64,000 bases of DNA from JAUIAI01 sp045106815 (GTDB lineage Bacteria; Pseudomonadota; Gammaproteobacteria; Burkholderiales; Burkholderiaceae_E). Shown one piece after another: positions 15,582 through 23,477 of this stretch; the first letter of the stretch is position 1, and each line of letters opens with the position of its first letter. The position numbers and the translations under genes are program-made. The DNA lies in assembly GCA_045106815.1 (NCBI GenBank), contig JBGCFG010000079.1:1-64000 (forward strand), given 5' to 3'. The notes below the pieces were generated by a model that saw only the letters and a program-made list of their open reading frames with translations, was not told where the DNA came from and ran no database searches.

Positions 15582-16553
15582 TCACTTTTGATCCAATGCA
15601 TTTTGTGCAAACGAAGGATCAAACTTCGGTGTGTCATCGGCTTTTAGAATTCCGGCCTCTTTAAGAAATGACGTGTAAGCCTCAACCGTTTCTTTTGCGG
15701 GCACGATGTTTCGGCTGTAAACCGATATCCCCTGATTCAGAGAGAAGTTGATGACATCCACGGGAAAACCGATTTGCTCGCTCCAGAGTTTGGCCGCTCC
15801 TTTTGGATCTTTGAGAATGTAGTCAATGGCTTTCACATTGGCCAAGATCAGGTCTTGTACGACTTCAGGGCGTGCTTCTAAAAAATCTTCGCGCGCATAT
15901 TCACCATTGCCGATATAGTGCTGCTCCTTGATTGGCATGATTTTCTCGGCTTTCAACAAGACCTTCGAATGACCTGCAGCTAGTGCGTTTGAAACATGAG
16001 GATCCCAGGTAATACCTGCGTCCACAGATCCCTGCTGGAGCAAGGTGGGAATATCAGAGCCTTTGGTTTTGAATAGATTGATGTCGGAGACTTCCATGCC
16101 GGCATCGGCGAGAGCCTTCAACAAAAGAGGATACTGCTGAGAACCTTCGCCCGGAAAGGCCACTCGCTTTCCCTTTAAATCCTGGAGTGATTCGATGCCG
16201 GCGGCTTTTGGCACCAGTATGGCTGTTTGTTCAAGGATGGAGATGGCGACCAGCTTTGCCGGCAGACGCGCGCTTGCAACAATTGCCGGCCCCATACCCG
16301 CGGAAGCCATCTGCAACTCTCCTGCCGCCATTGCCTGGTTTTCAGGAGCCCCGTAGGAAAAGACTCTGAATTCAATCTTAATGTCGTGCTTCTTCTCAAT
16401 TTCATCCAGGAGTCCCAGCGCACGTGCAATATAAATCGGTTGAGTAGCGGGTTGCACGCCGTAGTTAACAGTCTCGGTCGCGGCGGCATTCACCGGAAGC
16501 AGAGCACTGACGAACGCAGTGGCACCAGCTAGCAGTCTTAGATGTTTCATCAT
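15582..16553 (-). CDS. ABC importer substrate-binding protein, SsuA/TauA/NMT1 type
   Basis: The 323-residue protein has a Sec signal peptide (LLAGATAFVSALLPVNAAA), then VNYGVQPATQPIYIARALGL and ASAGMGPAIVASARLP, GKRVAFPGEGSQQY and LLQQGSVDAGITWDPHVSNAL. These are hallmark segments of the periplasmic aliphatic-sulfonate/taurine/pyrimidine-precursor binding family. ATG at 16553 has AGGAGA about eight bases upstream; a second ATG follows directly. No sulfonatase or monooxygenase is nearby, so the ligand is open. It diverges from the peptide-importer operon, which shares the control region. Confidence 0.9.
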   Translation of the reverse strand: MMKHLRLLAGATAFVSALLPVNAAATETVNYGVQPATQPIYIARALGLLDEIEKKHDIKIEFRVFSYGAPENQAMAAGELQMASAGMGPAIVASARLPAKLVAISILEQTAILVPKAAGIESLQDLKGKRVAFPGEGSQQYPLLLKALADAGMEVSDINLFKTKGSDIPTLLQQGSVDAGITWDPHVSNALAAGHSKVLLKAEKIMPIKEQHYIGNGEYAREDFLEARPEVVQDLILANVKAIDYILKDPKGAAKLWSEQIGFPVDVINFSLNQGISVYSRNIVPAKETVEAYTSFLKEAGILKADDTPKFDPSFAQNALDQK

Positions 16554-16697
16554 GAAGAGGTCTCCTAAGTTGCGAAAAAAAAATCTGTCAGCGTTGCATC
16601 AGCAAGGATTGCGCCAAGACGAAGTACAAAAAGCTGCCCACTCCCAGTAGCCCGGCGAATAGGACATTGCAACCCGTGGGCAATTTTTTGACTCCCA

Positions 16698-16719
16698 GCA
16701 TTCGACGAGTTTCGAATGC
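16698..16719. promoter_or_regulatory. 8-bp inverted repeat, candidate enhancer-binding site
   Basis: GCATTCGA (16698-16705) and TCGAATGC (16712-16719) are perfect inverted repeats around a 6-base spacer. The site is about 116 bases upstream of the sigma-54 promoter, a usual distance for an NtrC-type activator. It could instead act on the divergent leftward promoter. Confidence 0.5.
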
Positions 16720-16766
16720 ACAATTTCAGTGAACACACCAAATCTGCCACTAGAGGGTGCACTGAT

Positions 16767-16779
16767 TGCGAAAATCGCA
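16767..16779. promoter_or_regulatory. 13-bp palindrome, second candidate activator site
   Basis: TGCGA and TCGCA surround AAA, giving a perfect 13-bp palindrome about 55 bases upstream of the sigma-54 promoter. It differs from the 22-bp repeat upstream, so the two may bind different proteins. Confidence 0.4.
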
Positions 16780-16834
16780 CAACACAGTAGCAGCCGCCAC
16801 GTATATTTCTCAGCATTTAGCAGCCATTCGAAGA

Positions 16835-16850
16835 TGGCACAAAGCTTGCA
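16835..16850 (+). promoter_or_regulatory. Sigma-54 promoter of the peptide-importer operon
   Basis: TGGCACAAAGCTTGCA matches the full sigma-54 consensus TGGCACRN4TTGCW, including the invariant GG at -24 and GC at -12 at the right spacing. Transcription should start near 16861, giving a leader of about 44 bases that contains the AGGAGAG ribosome site of the first gene. Sigma-54 requires an AAA+ activator such as NtrC; none is encoded in the window. Confidence 0.85.
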
Positions 16851-16904
16851 TTCCGCGTTCTCCGATTCAATGCGAACAACGACTCGTACAAGGAGAGCCA
16901 CACC

Positions 16905-18569
16905 ATGCCTGCAAGATGGTTATTTTCAGTTCAATCAAAAACACAAACACCTGGTCGCCGACGTCGCCTACTGAGTTCAGTTGCGTCGGTACTGGCTGCA
17001 GCAACGCTCGTCTCCGCATTTGCAACCAGTCCTGCCAATGCTCAGGGCACTTTACGAATCGGCATGACGGCCAACGATATTCCACTCACCTGGGGTCAGC
17101 CAGACAATGGATTCGAAGGGTTTAGGTTCGTAGGCTTGCAGTTGTATGACGCCCTGATCAATTTTGATCTCACGGCCACCGACGGACCCTCAGGTCTTAT
17201 TCCAGGCCTTGCAGAAAGCTGGTCGGTTGATGAGAACGACAAGACCAAATGGACGTTCAAGCTACGCCAGGGCGTGACGTTCCACGACGGCTCACCGTTT
17301 AACGCGGATGCTGTGATTTTCAATATGGACAAGCAGTTCGATGAAAGCGCTCCGCAATACAGCGCCCGCCAGGCTTCCCTGGTCAATTTTCGGATGCCCG
17401 CCTACAAGTCGGTAGAGAAGATTGACGACTACACGGTTGTGTTCACGACAACCGAACCCGATAGCTTTTTTCCGTTTCAGATTTGCTACTTCCTGATGAC
17501 CTCCCCCGCCCAATGGGAGAAAACCAAAGACTGGAATGAGTTTGCAAAAGCACCCTCCGGCACGGGACCGTTCAAGTTCGAGACAGCGACTGCGCGAGAG
17601 CGTCTGGAGCTGGTGCCTTTTAACGAGCATTGGGATAAAAGCCGCGTCCCCAAACTCGACAAAGTTGTGCTGATGCCTTTGCCCGACCCAAGCGCCCGCA
17701 CCGCTGCACTGTTGTCGGGGCAGGTTGACTGGATTGAGGCGCCCGCCCCAGACGCAATTCCTCGTATCAAGAGCCAAGGGCTCCAAATTGTCTCAGGCGT
17801 CTACAACCATGTTTGGCCGTGGCATTTCAGTTTTCTTGAAGACTCGCCATGGCGAGACATCAACATCCGGAAAGCCGCGAATCTCGCTGTTGACCGAGAA
17901 GGGATCGTGCAGTTACTTGGGGGCTATGCGGTCCCGGCTACCGGGCATGTTGTTAAGGGAGACGTCTGGTATGGCTCGCCCTCATTTGAGCTAAAACGGG
18001 ATGTTGAAGCAGCCAAGAAACTCATGGCTGAGTCGGGTTACAGCCCTGAGAATCCAGTCACCGTGAAAATGGCAATCTCGGCATCAGGTTCCGGACAAAT
18101 GCTACCGCTGCAGATGAACGAGTACCTCCAACAGAATTTGGCCGAGGTCGGGATCAAGGTTGAGTTTGATGTGGTCGAATGGCAGGCGCTACTCGACATC
18201 TGGCGCGCTGGTGCGAAGTCGCCGCAAGCAAAAGGCGCACAAGGTATCAATGTGTCCTACACGACCCAGGACCCATACAGCGCCTTTACGCGCTTCATGC
18301 GAAGTGACCTGCACGCGCCTAACGGTGTGAACTATGGGTTTTATTCCGACCCTGAAATGGACGAACTGCTCAAGCAGGCGCAGTTAGAGTTCGACCCGGC
18401 AAAGCGCGATCAAATCCTGGCAAAGGTTCACACCAAAGAAGTAGATGAAGCGCTGTTTCTTTGGGTCGTCCATGATGTTGCGCCGAGAGCACTGAGTGCC
18501 AGGGTCAAAGGATTCAAGCCAGCTCGTAATTGGTTCCAGAGTCTTTCAACCACCTTCATTTCGGACTAA
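16905..18569 (+). CDS. Dipeptide/oligopeptide-type ABC substrate-binding protein
   Basis: The 554-residue protein belongs to the SBP family 5 (DppA/OppA-like). After the signal peptide it has GLAESWSVDENDKTKWTFKL, RQGVTFHDGSPFNADAVIFN, GTGPFKFE and a C-terminal PEMDELLKQAQLEFDPAKR. The N-terminus contains RRRRLLSS before the hydrophobic core and ends NAQ, so Tat export is possible as an alternative to Sec. ATG at 16905 has AGGAGAG seven bases upstream. It is the first gene of a seven-gene operon. The substrate could be peptides, opines or other amides. Confidence 0.92.
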   Translation: MPARWLFSVQSKTQTPGRRRRLLSSVASVLAAATLVSAFATSPANAQGTLRIGMTANDIPLTWGQPDNGFEGFRFVGLQLYDALINFDLTATDGPSGLIPGLAESWSVDENDKTKWTFKLRQGVTFHDGSPFNADAVIFNMDKQFDESAPQYSARQASLVNFRMPAYKSVEKIDDYTVVFTTTEPDSFFPFQICYFLMTSPAQWEKTKDWNEFAKAPSGTGPFKFETATARERLELVPFNEHWDKSRVPKLDKVVLMPLPDPSARTAALLSGQVDWIEAPAPDAIPRIKSQGLQIVSGVYNHVWPWHFSFLEDSPWRDINIRKAANLAVDREGIVQLLGGYAVPATGHVVKGDVWYGSPSFELKRDVEAAKKLMAESGYSPENPVTVKMAISASGSGQMLPLQMNEYLQQNLAEVGIKVEFDVVEWQALLDIWRAGAKSPQAKGAQGINVSYTTQDPYSAFTRFMRSDLHAPNGVNYGFYSDPEMDELLKQAQLEFDPAKRDQILAKVHTKEVDEALFLWVVHDVAPRALSARVKGFKPARNWFQSLSTTFISD

Positions 18570-18575
18570 ACCGCC

Positions 18576-19529
18576 TTGCTTACCTATATCTTCCGGCGGC
18601 TGCTTTACTTCATTCCCATCTCACTTGGGGTAACAGCATTGGTCTTCGCCCTGGTGCATATTGCACCGGGCGATCCCCTCAACGCTGTCGTTGGTGCTGA
18701 TGCACCAGCCGAAGTTGTTGAAAAGCTAAAGGCAGACTATGGGTTCGATAAACCATTACCCGTGCAGTACGCGCTCTGGTTGGGCAGAGCACTAACGGGT
18801 GATTTGGGTCTGTCGGTGATTAACAACCAGCCCGTGACCGCAGCATTGGCAACTGCCGTTCCCAATACACTGATGCTGGCGGTCACGGCTACCCTGATTG
18901 GATTCATTCTGGGGAGCCTGCTGGGCGGGTTGGCAGGTTACTTCCAGGGTTCTTGGGTCGATAAGTTTGCGACCGGCTTCGGCGTAGCGGGTGTGTCAAT
19001 CCCTCACTACTGGCTCGGCATCGTGCTTGTCATTATTTTTGCGGTTGAGCTTAATGTGCTGCCAGCTACAGGCATAGGCCCGGGCGGCTCAGACGGTTGG
19101 CAATTCGACTGGGCTCACTTGCGTCACATCATTCTGCCCGCGGTCACATTGTCGGTGATTCCCTGCGGCATCATCACGCGCACAGTGCGCGCCGCTGTTG
19201 CCGAGGTCCTGAGTCAGGAATTTGTTCAGGCGCTCACAGCCAAGGGATTGCGCCATGGCCGGATCATGATGCATGTGATCAAAAACGCAGCGCCAACCGT
19301 CATGGCTGTGATGGGTCTGCAATTGGGCTATCTGCTTGGCGGCTCAATACTGGTTGAAACCGTATTCAATTGGCCTGGCACCGGTTTTCTATTGAACGAC
19401 GCGATCTTTAGGCGCGATATCCCGATGCTGCAAGGCACGATTCTGGTGCTGGCGATGTTCTTTGTGTTGCTCAACCTGGTCGTTGATGTACTGCAAACAT
19501 TGATGGACCCCAGAATGCGCAGGACATAA
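18576..19529 (+). CDS. Peptide-type ABC permease, DppB/OppB family
   Basis: The 317-residue protein begins LTYIFRRLLYFIPISLGVTALVF in two hydrophobic stretches and has HIAPGDPLNAV, FDKPLPVQYALWLG and LTAKGLRHGRIMMHVIKNA (the EAA coupling loop). These are standard for DppB-type permeases with six membrane helices. The start codon is TTG, six bases after the binding-protein stop, so translation is probably coupled. It pairs with the following DppC-type permease. Confidence 0.92.
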   Translation: MLTYIFRRLLYFIPISLGVTALVFALVHIAPGDPLNAVVGADAPAEVVEKLKADYGFDKPLPVQYALWLGRALTGDLGLSVINNQPVTAALATAVPNTLMLAVTATLIGFILGSLLGGLAGYFQGSWVDKFATGFGVAGVSIPHYWLGIVLVIIFAVELNVLPATGIGPGGSDGWQFDWAHLRHIILPAVTLSVIPCGIITRTVRAAVAEVLSQEFVQALTAKGLRHGRIMMHVIKNAAPTVMAVMGLQLGYLLGGSILVETVFNWPGTGFLLNDAIFRRDIPMLQGTILVLAMFFVLLNLVVDVLQTLMDPRMRRT

Positions 19530-19544
19530 CAGAGAAAAGCTCGC

Positions 19545-20447
19545 ATGAATTCCACTACAGTAGAAAAAGCGCCACCCGCAGTTGACTTGGCGCAGGTGGC
19601 GATCGCATCCCGTGGCTACTGGAGCACGGTTGCCGGACGCATCAAGCGTGACCCGGTGACCTTGTTTTTTGGGTGCGTACTGCTTCTCATTGTCTGTCTC
19701 GCCATCTTCGCCCCCTACATTGCCCCGCATGACCCCGCCAAGGCGAGCATGATGATGCGCCTGAAAGAGATCGGTACGCCCGGCCATTTGCTCGGGACAG
19801 ATGAAACCGGGCGAGACATGCTCAGCCGGCTGCTGTACGGCGGTCGACTATCTCTATTCATGGGCGTTACGCCGGTTTTATACGCGCTGATCATCGGTGG
19901 CTCGCTGGGCATCTTTGCCGGCTTTGTTGGCGGCAAGATCAGCATGCTGATCATGCGCACAATGGATGTGTTCTATGCCTTTCCGTCCGTGCTGCTTGCC
20001 ATTGCGATTTCCGGCGCCCTCGGGGCTGGCGTTGGTAATGCAATTCTTTCCCTGACGATCGTCTTTATTCCCCCAATCGCCCGAATTGCAGAAAGCGTAA
20101 CGACCCAGGTGCGCAGTCTTGACTATGTTGAGGCGGCTCGAGCCTCGGGCGCCTCGACCCTGCGAATCATCCGCGTACATGTTCTGTCCAACGTCCTTGG
20201 GCCGATCTTTATTTACGCGACTAGCCTGATTAGCGTCTCAATCATTCTCGCCTCAGGCTTGTCTTTCCTGGGCCTTGGTGTGCGTCCACCAGAGCCAGAG
20301 TGGGGTCTGATGCTGAACACTTTACGGCAAGCCATTTATGTCAATCCGCTCCTTGCGGCACTTCCGGGTGTCGCCATCTTCATCACCTCCCTTAGTTTCA
20401 ATTTGCTGAGTGACGGGTTGAGAAGCGCAATGGATATCCGTCTATGA
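19545..20447 (+). CDS. Peptide-type ABC permease, DppC/OppC family
   Basis: The 300-residue protein has an N-terminal cytosolic segment, one membrane helix, then the periplasmic HLLGTDETGRDMLSRLLYGGR motif in DppC-type proteins, followed by the permease core with EAARASGASTLRIIRVHVL as the coupling loop and GLSFLGLGVRPPEPEWG near the end. It begins 15 bases after the DppB-type gene and overlaps the next ATPase gene by 4 bases (ATGA). Confidence 0.92.
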   Translation: MNSTTVEKAPPAVDLAQVAIASRGYWSTVAGRIKRDPVTLFFGCVLLLIVCLAIFAPYIAPHDPAKASMMMRLKEIGTPGHLLGTDETGRDMLSRLLYGGRLSLFMGVTPVLYALIIGGSLGIFAGFVGGKISMLIMRTMDVFYAFPSVLLAIAISGALGAGVGNAILSLTIVFIPPIARIAESVTTQVRSLDYVEAARASGASTLRIIRVHVLSNVLGPIFIYATSLISVSIILASGLSFLGLGVRPPEPEWGLMLNTLRQAIYVNPLLAALPGVAIFITSLSFNLLSDGLRSAMDIRL

Positions 20448-21484
20448 ATGAAACTCCCCTGCTTATGGTCAACGATCTGGTGAAGCACTTCCAGGTCAAG
20501 GCGGCCCCGTTTCAAAAAAAGGCAAAAGTCCAGGCAGTTGACGGTGTTAGCTTTGAACTGGCCAAGGGCGAGACGCTCGGTATCGTTGGCGAATCCGGCT
20601 GTGGCAAGTCAACGACCGCGCGAGTCTTGATGCAATTGATGCCACCCGATAAGGGCCAGATCATCATCGAAGGCAAACAAGTGGGCAGTGCTGCTGGCAT
20701 GAGCGTTCGCGAAATGCGCTTTCTCATGCAGATGGTTTTTCAGGATTCTTATGCCTCGCTAAACCCGCGACTAACAATTGAGGAAACGATTGCATTTGGC
20801 CCCCAGGTGCACGGCGTATCGATCGACGAAGCTAACGCACGAGCCCGAGACCTGCTCGCAAAAGTGGGCCTCGACCCAAACCTTTTTATCCGACGCTATC
20901 CGCATGAGCTTTCGGGTGGACAACGTCAAAGAGTCAACATTGCCCGGGCTTTGGCTCTGAATCCAAAAATCGTCATTCTTGATGAAGCGGTATCAGCTCT
21001 GGACAAGTCGGTCGAGGCACAGGTATTGAACCTGCTCACCGACCTCAAGCGAGACCTTGGCCTGACTTACATTTTTATCAGCCATGATCTGCACGTTGTG
21101 CACTACATGAGTGATCGCGTCCTGGTGATGTACCTAGGGCAAGTCGTCGAAACGGGAACAGTCGAAGACATTTATGACGCGACCGCGCATCCTTATACCC
21201 GCGCCCTGCTCTCAGCCATGCCATCCATGGACCCTGATCGCCGCGCAACCGAAGCACCCATTGCCGGAGATCCTCCCAATCCGATCAATCCGCCATCGGG
21301 TTGTCGTTTTCACACTCGCTGCCCGATGGCTGAACCACTATGCGCCCAGCAAGAACCGGTATTGCAGGTGCTCAACCCGCAATCAAAACATCTGGTCGCC
21401 TGCCATGCGATGATGCCCGGGTCTGGCCACTCGGCTGCACCATCGATTCCCATAGCCATTGACCGCTCGAGTGTGCCTGCATGA
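20444..21484 (+). CDS. Peptide-type ABC ATPase, DppF/OppF family
   Basis: The 346-residue ATPase has Walker A GESGCGKST, Q-loop MVFQDSYASLNPR, signature LSGGQRQRVNIARAL and Walker B IVILDEAVSALD. The C-terminal oligopeptide/dipeptide extension reads GDPPNPINPPSGCRFHTRCP, with cysteines that in relatives bind an iron-sulfur cluster. The Walker B glutamate is followed by A rather than the usual P, common in this subfamily. It overlaps both neighbours by 4 bases. Confidence 0.93.
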   Translation: MNETPLLMVNDLVKHFQVKAAPFQKKAKVQAVDGVSFELAKGETLGIVGESGCGKSTTARVLMQLMPPDKGQIIIEGKQVGSAAGMSVREMRFLMQMVFQDSYASLNPRLTIEETIAFGPQVHGVSIDEANARARDLLAKVGLDPNLFIRRYPHELSGGQRQRVNIARALALNPKIVILDEAVSALDKSVEAQVLNLLTDLKRDLGLTYIFISHDLHVVHYMSDRVLVMYLGQVVETGTVEDIYDATAHPYTRALLSAMPSMDPDRRATEAPIAGDPPNPINPPSGCRFHTRCPMAEPLCAQQEPVLQVLNPQSKHLVACHAMMPGSGHSAAPSIPIAIDRSSVPA

Positions 21485-22470
21485 ATGACGCCATTGAACC
21501 TGTGGTATCCGTCCGAGGCTTGACTGTCCGGTTCAAATCGCAAGACGCTGAAGTAGACGCGGTCAATGGCGTCAACTTCACCCTCGATCCGGGTGAGGTC
21601 ATGTGTATTCTGGGGGAATCCGGCTCCGGCAAATCAGTCACCATGCGGGCCCTTATGCGGCTGCTACCCAAAGAACGGACGACCATTGGCGGCGAAATTG
21701 AAGTCGCCAGGCGCGATATCGTCAAAATGTCAGAGAGTGACATCACTGATTTGCGCGGCCCGGTTGTGTCGATGATCTTTCAAGAGCCTATGACGGCATT
21801 TGACCCGGTCTTTACGGTGGGTGACCAAATCGTCGAAACCATCATTCGCCATGAAGCTGTTTCACGCTCTGCAGCACGCGCACGGGCTCTGGAACTACTT
21901 GAACTGGTGCAGATACCGTCTGCAAAGAGTCGCCTTGATAACTATCCGTTTGAAATGTCGGGCGGCATGAGGCAACGAGCGATGATTGCGCTCGCTCTGG
22001 CCTGTCGCCCCCAGCTGTTACTGGCGGATGAGCCCACAACGGCCCTCGACGCTACGGTGCAGATTCAGATATTGCTGCTGCTCAGGCGCTTACGCGATGA
22101 ACTGGGTATGTCGATTATCTTCGTTACGCACGATATCGGCGTTGCCGTTGAGATTGCCGATAAGATCGCAATTATGTATGCAGGCCGTTTTGTGGAAACT
22201 GGCCCAGTAAGAGAAGTATTGGCTAGAACCGCCCATCCTTATACTCATGGACTGATGGCTTCCACGGTCAAACGAACGAACCGCGGGCAACGGCTAAAGG
22301 CAATCAGCGGATCACCGCCTGACCTTGCGTCGCTGCCGCCTGGTTGCGCGTTTGCGCCGCGCTGTTCGAGAGCAGGCAGTGCCTGCCGTGAGAAACTGCC
22401 AGCAACGAGCCAGATTTCGCCTCTACACGAAACTGTCTGCTTTCACCCACTGATTGAAACAACTGCATAG
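21481..22470 (+). CDS. Peptide-type ABC ATPase, DppD/OppD family
   Basis: The 329-residue ATPase has Walker A GESGSGKSV, Q-loop MIFQEPMTAFDPV, signature MSGGMRQRAMIALAL and Walker B LLLADEPTTALD, plus the C-terminal cysteine-containing extension LPPGCAFAPRCSRAGSAC. It is the second ATPase of the importer. In most dpp/opp operons the D-type ATPase precedes the F-type; here the order is reversed. The asparaginase-family gene starts 5 bases after the stop. Confidence 0.93.
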   Translation: MNDAIEPVVSVRGLTVRFKSQDAEVDAVNGVNFTLDPGEVMCILGESGSGKSVTMRALMRLLPKERTTIGGEIEVARRDIVKMSESDITDLRGPVVSMIFQEPMTAFDPVFTVGDQIVETIIRHEAVSRSAARARALELLELVQIPSAKSRLDNYPFEMSGGMRQRAMIALALACRPQLLLADEPTTALDATVQIQILLLLRRLRDELGMSIIFVTHDIGVAVEIADKIAIMYAGRFVETGPVREVLARTAHPYTHGLMASTVKRTNRGQRLKAISGSPPDLASLPPGCAFAPRCSRAGSACREKLPATSQISPLHETVCFHPLIETTA

Positions 22471-22475
22471 GCCTT

Positions 22476-23477
22476 ATGAGCGACAAACCGAAAATTGCAT
22501 TGATTGGCACGGGTGGCACCATCACATCGGTTGGTCGGCACAGCCTGGATATGCAGGACTACACCGTAACCGGGCAAAGAATGCATCCCGATGAGATGCT
22601 GGCCAAGTTTCCGGAAGCGGCCGCGCAGGCAGAGGTCATCCCCCTGCGGTACAAGGCTGTTCCAAGCCCCGAAGTCGGCCCGTCAGATTGGCAGGTCCTG
22701 GTCGATACAATTGAACAGGCCGCAGGCGCCGACGATAGCCTGGCGGGATTTGTGATCCTTCACGGCACCGCCACACTTGAAGAAACTGCTTATGCGCTGA
22801 ATCTGCTCGTAAAAGTGGACAAGCCAGTTGTATTGGTCGGGGCGCAACGGCCGGCCAGTGGCCTATCCAGTGATGCTGGTATGAACCTGACCAATGCTAT
22901 TCGTGTCGCGGCTGACCCCGCGTCTCGCGGCATGGGCGTTCTGGTGGTCATCAATGATGAGATTCAGGCTGCTCGTGAAGTGACCAAGACCTCTACCTAT
23001 CGATTACAAACCTTCAGATCCCCTGACTTTGGCGTGCTTGGCCATGCCGATGCGGATTCGGTTCACTACTACCGCCAGCCAATCCGAAAACACACGATTC
23101 AAACCGAATTCAAAATTGCCGCGATTCAATCCTGGCCAAGGGTAGATATCGTGACTTCTTACGCCGGCGCTGATGCAACCGCGATCAAAGCTTTTCTGGC
23201 AGCCGGTGCCAAGGGCCTGGTGAGCGCTGCGCTAGCCCCGGGCTACAACACGCCTCATGAAGTGCAAGCGCTGGCTGATGCCGTCGCCAGCGGTGTTCCG
23301 GTTGTGCAATCAACCCGCGCTGGCAGCGGCCGGGTCTTCATGTTGCACAAAGGGCGCGAGGCAGGTTTTATCAGCGCAGATAACCTCAGCCCCCAAAAGG
23401 CTCGCATCTTGCTAGCCTGTGCACTGACAGTGAGTGAAGACCCCGCCGAAATCGCCCGCATGTTTGCAAGCTATTGA
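22476..23477 (+). CDS. L-asparaginase-family amidohydrolase with altered substrate residue
   Basis: The 333-residue protein has the family's first threonine motif (GTGGTITSVG), a conserved tyrosine (QDYTV), the second motif ILHGTATLEETA, lysine in REVTKTST and the C-terminal LSPQKARILL. In E. coli AnsB the second motif is HGTDTMEET, where the aspartate holds the substrate alpha-amino group; here that residue is alanine. The loop equivalent to AnsB GSQDM reads PSPEVGPSDW. The catalytic threonines and lysine are kept, so it is probably an active amidase of another substrate. No signal peptide, so cytosolic. It lies between importer and amidase genes. Confidence 0.85.
   Translation: MSDKPKIALIGTGGTITSVGRHSLDMQDYTVTGQRMHPDEMLAKFPEAAAQAEVIPLRYKAVPSPEVGPSDWQVLVDTIEQAAGADDSLAGFVILHGTATLEETAYALNLLVKVDKPVVLVGAQRPASGLSSDAGMNLTNAIRVAADPASRGMGVLVVINDEIQAAREVTKTSTYRLQTFRSPDFGVLGHADADSVHYYRQPIRKHTIQTEFKIAAIQSWPRVDIVTSYAGADATAIKAFLAAGAKGLVSAALAPGYNTPHEVQALADAVASGVPVVQSTRAGSGRVFMLHKGREAGFISADNLSPQKARILLACALTVSEDPAEIARMFASY

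Larger units (their letters stand above)
16554..16904. promoter_or_regulatory. Divergent control region between the two importers
   Basis: These 351 bases hold no convincing gene. They separate the binding-protein gene of the SsuABC-like system (minus strand) from the peptide-importer operon (plus strand). I see a sigma-54 promoter near the right end and two perfect inverted repeats further upstream, each listed separately. The minus-strand gene has a good ribosome site but no clear sigma-70 or sigma-54 promoter that I could pick out. Confidence 0.7.

Noticed and set aside
13935..16553. Naming the leftward importer taurine- or sulfonate-specific
   Set aside because: The binding-protein family is broad and no tauD or ssuD gene is adjacent; the TauD-like gene at 3739-4848 is 9 kb away and under a different control site.
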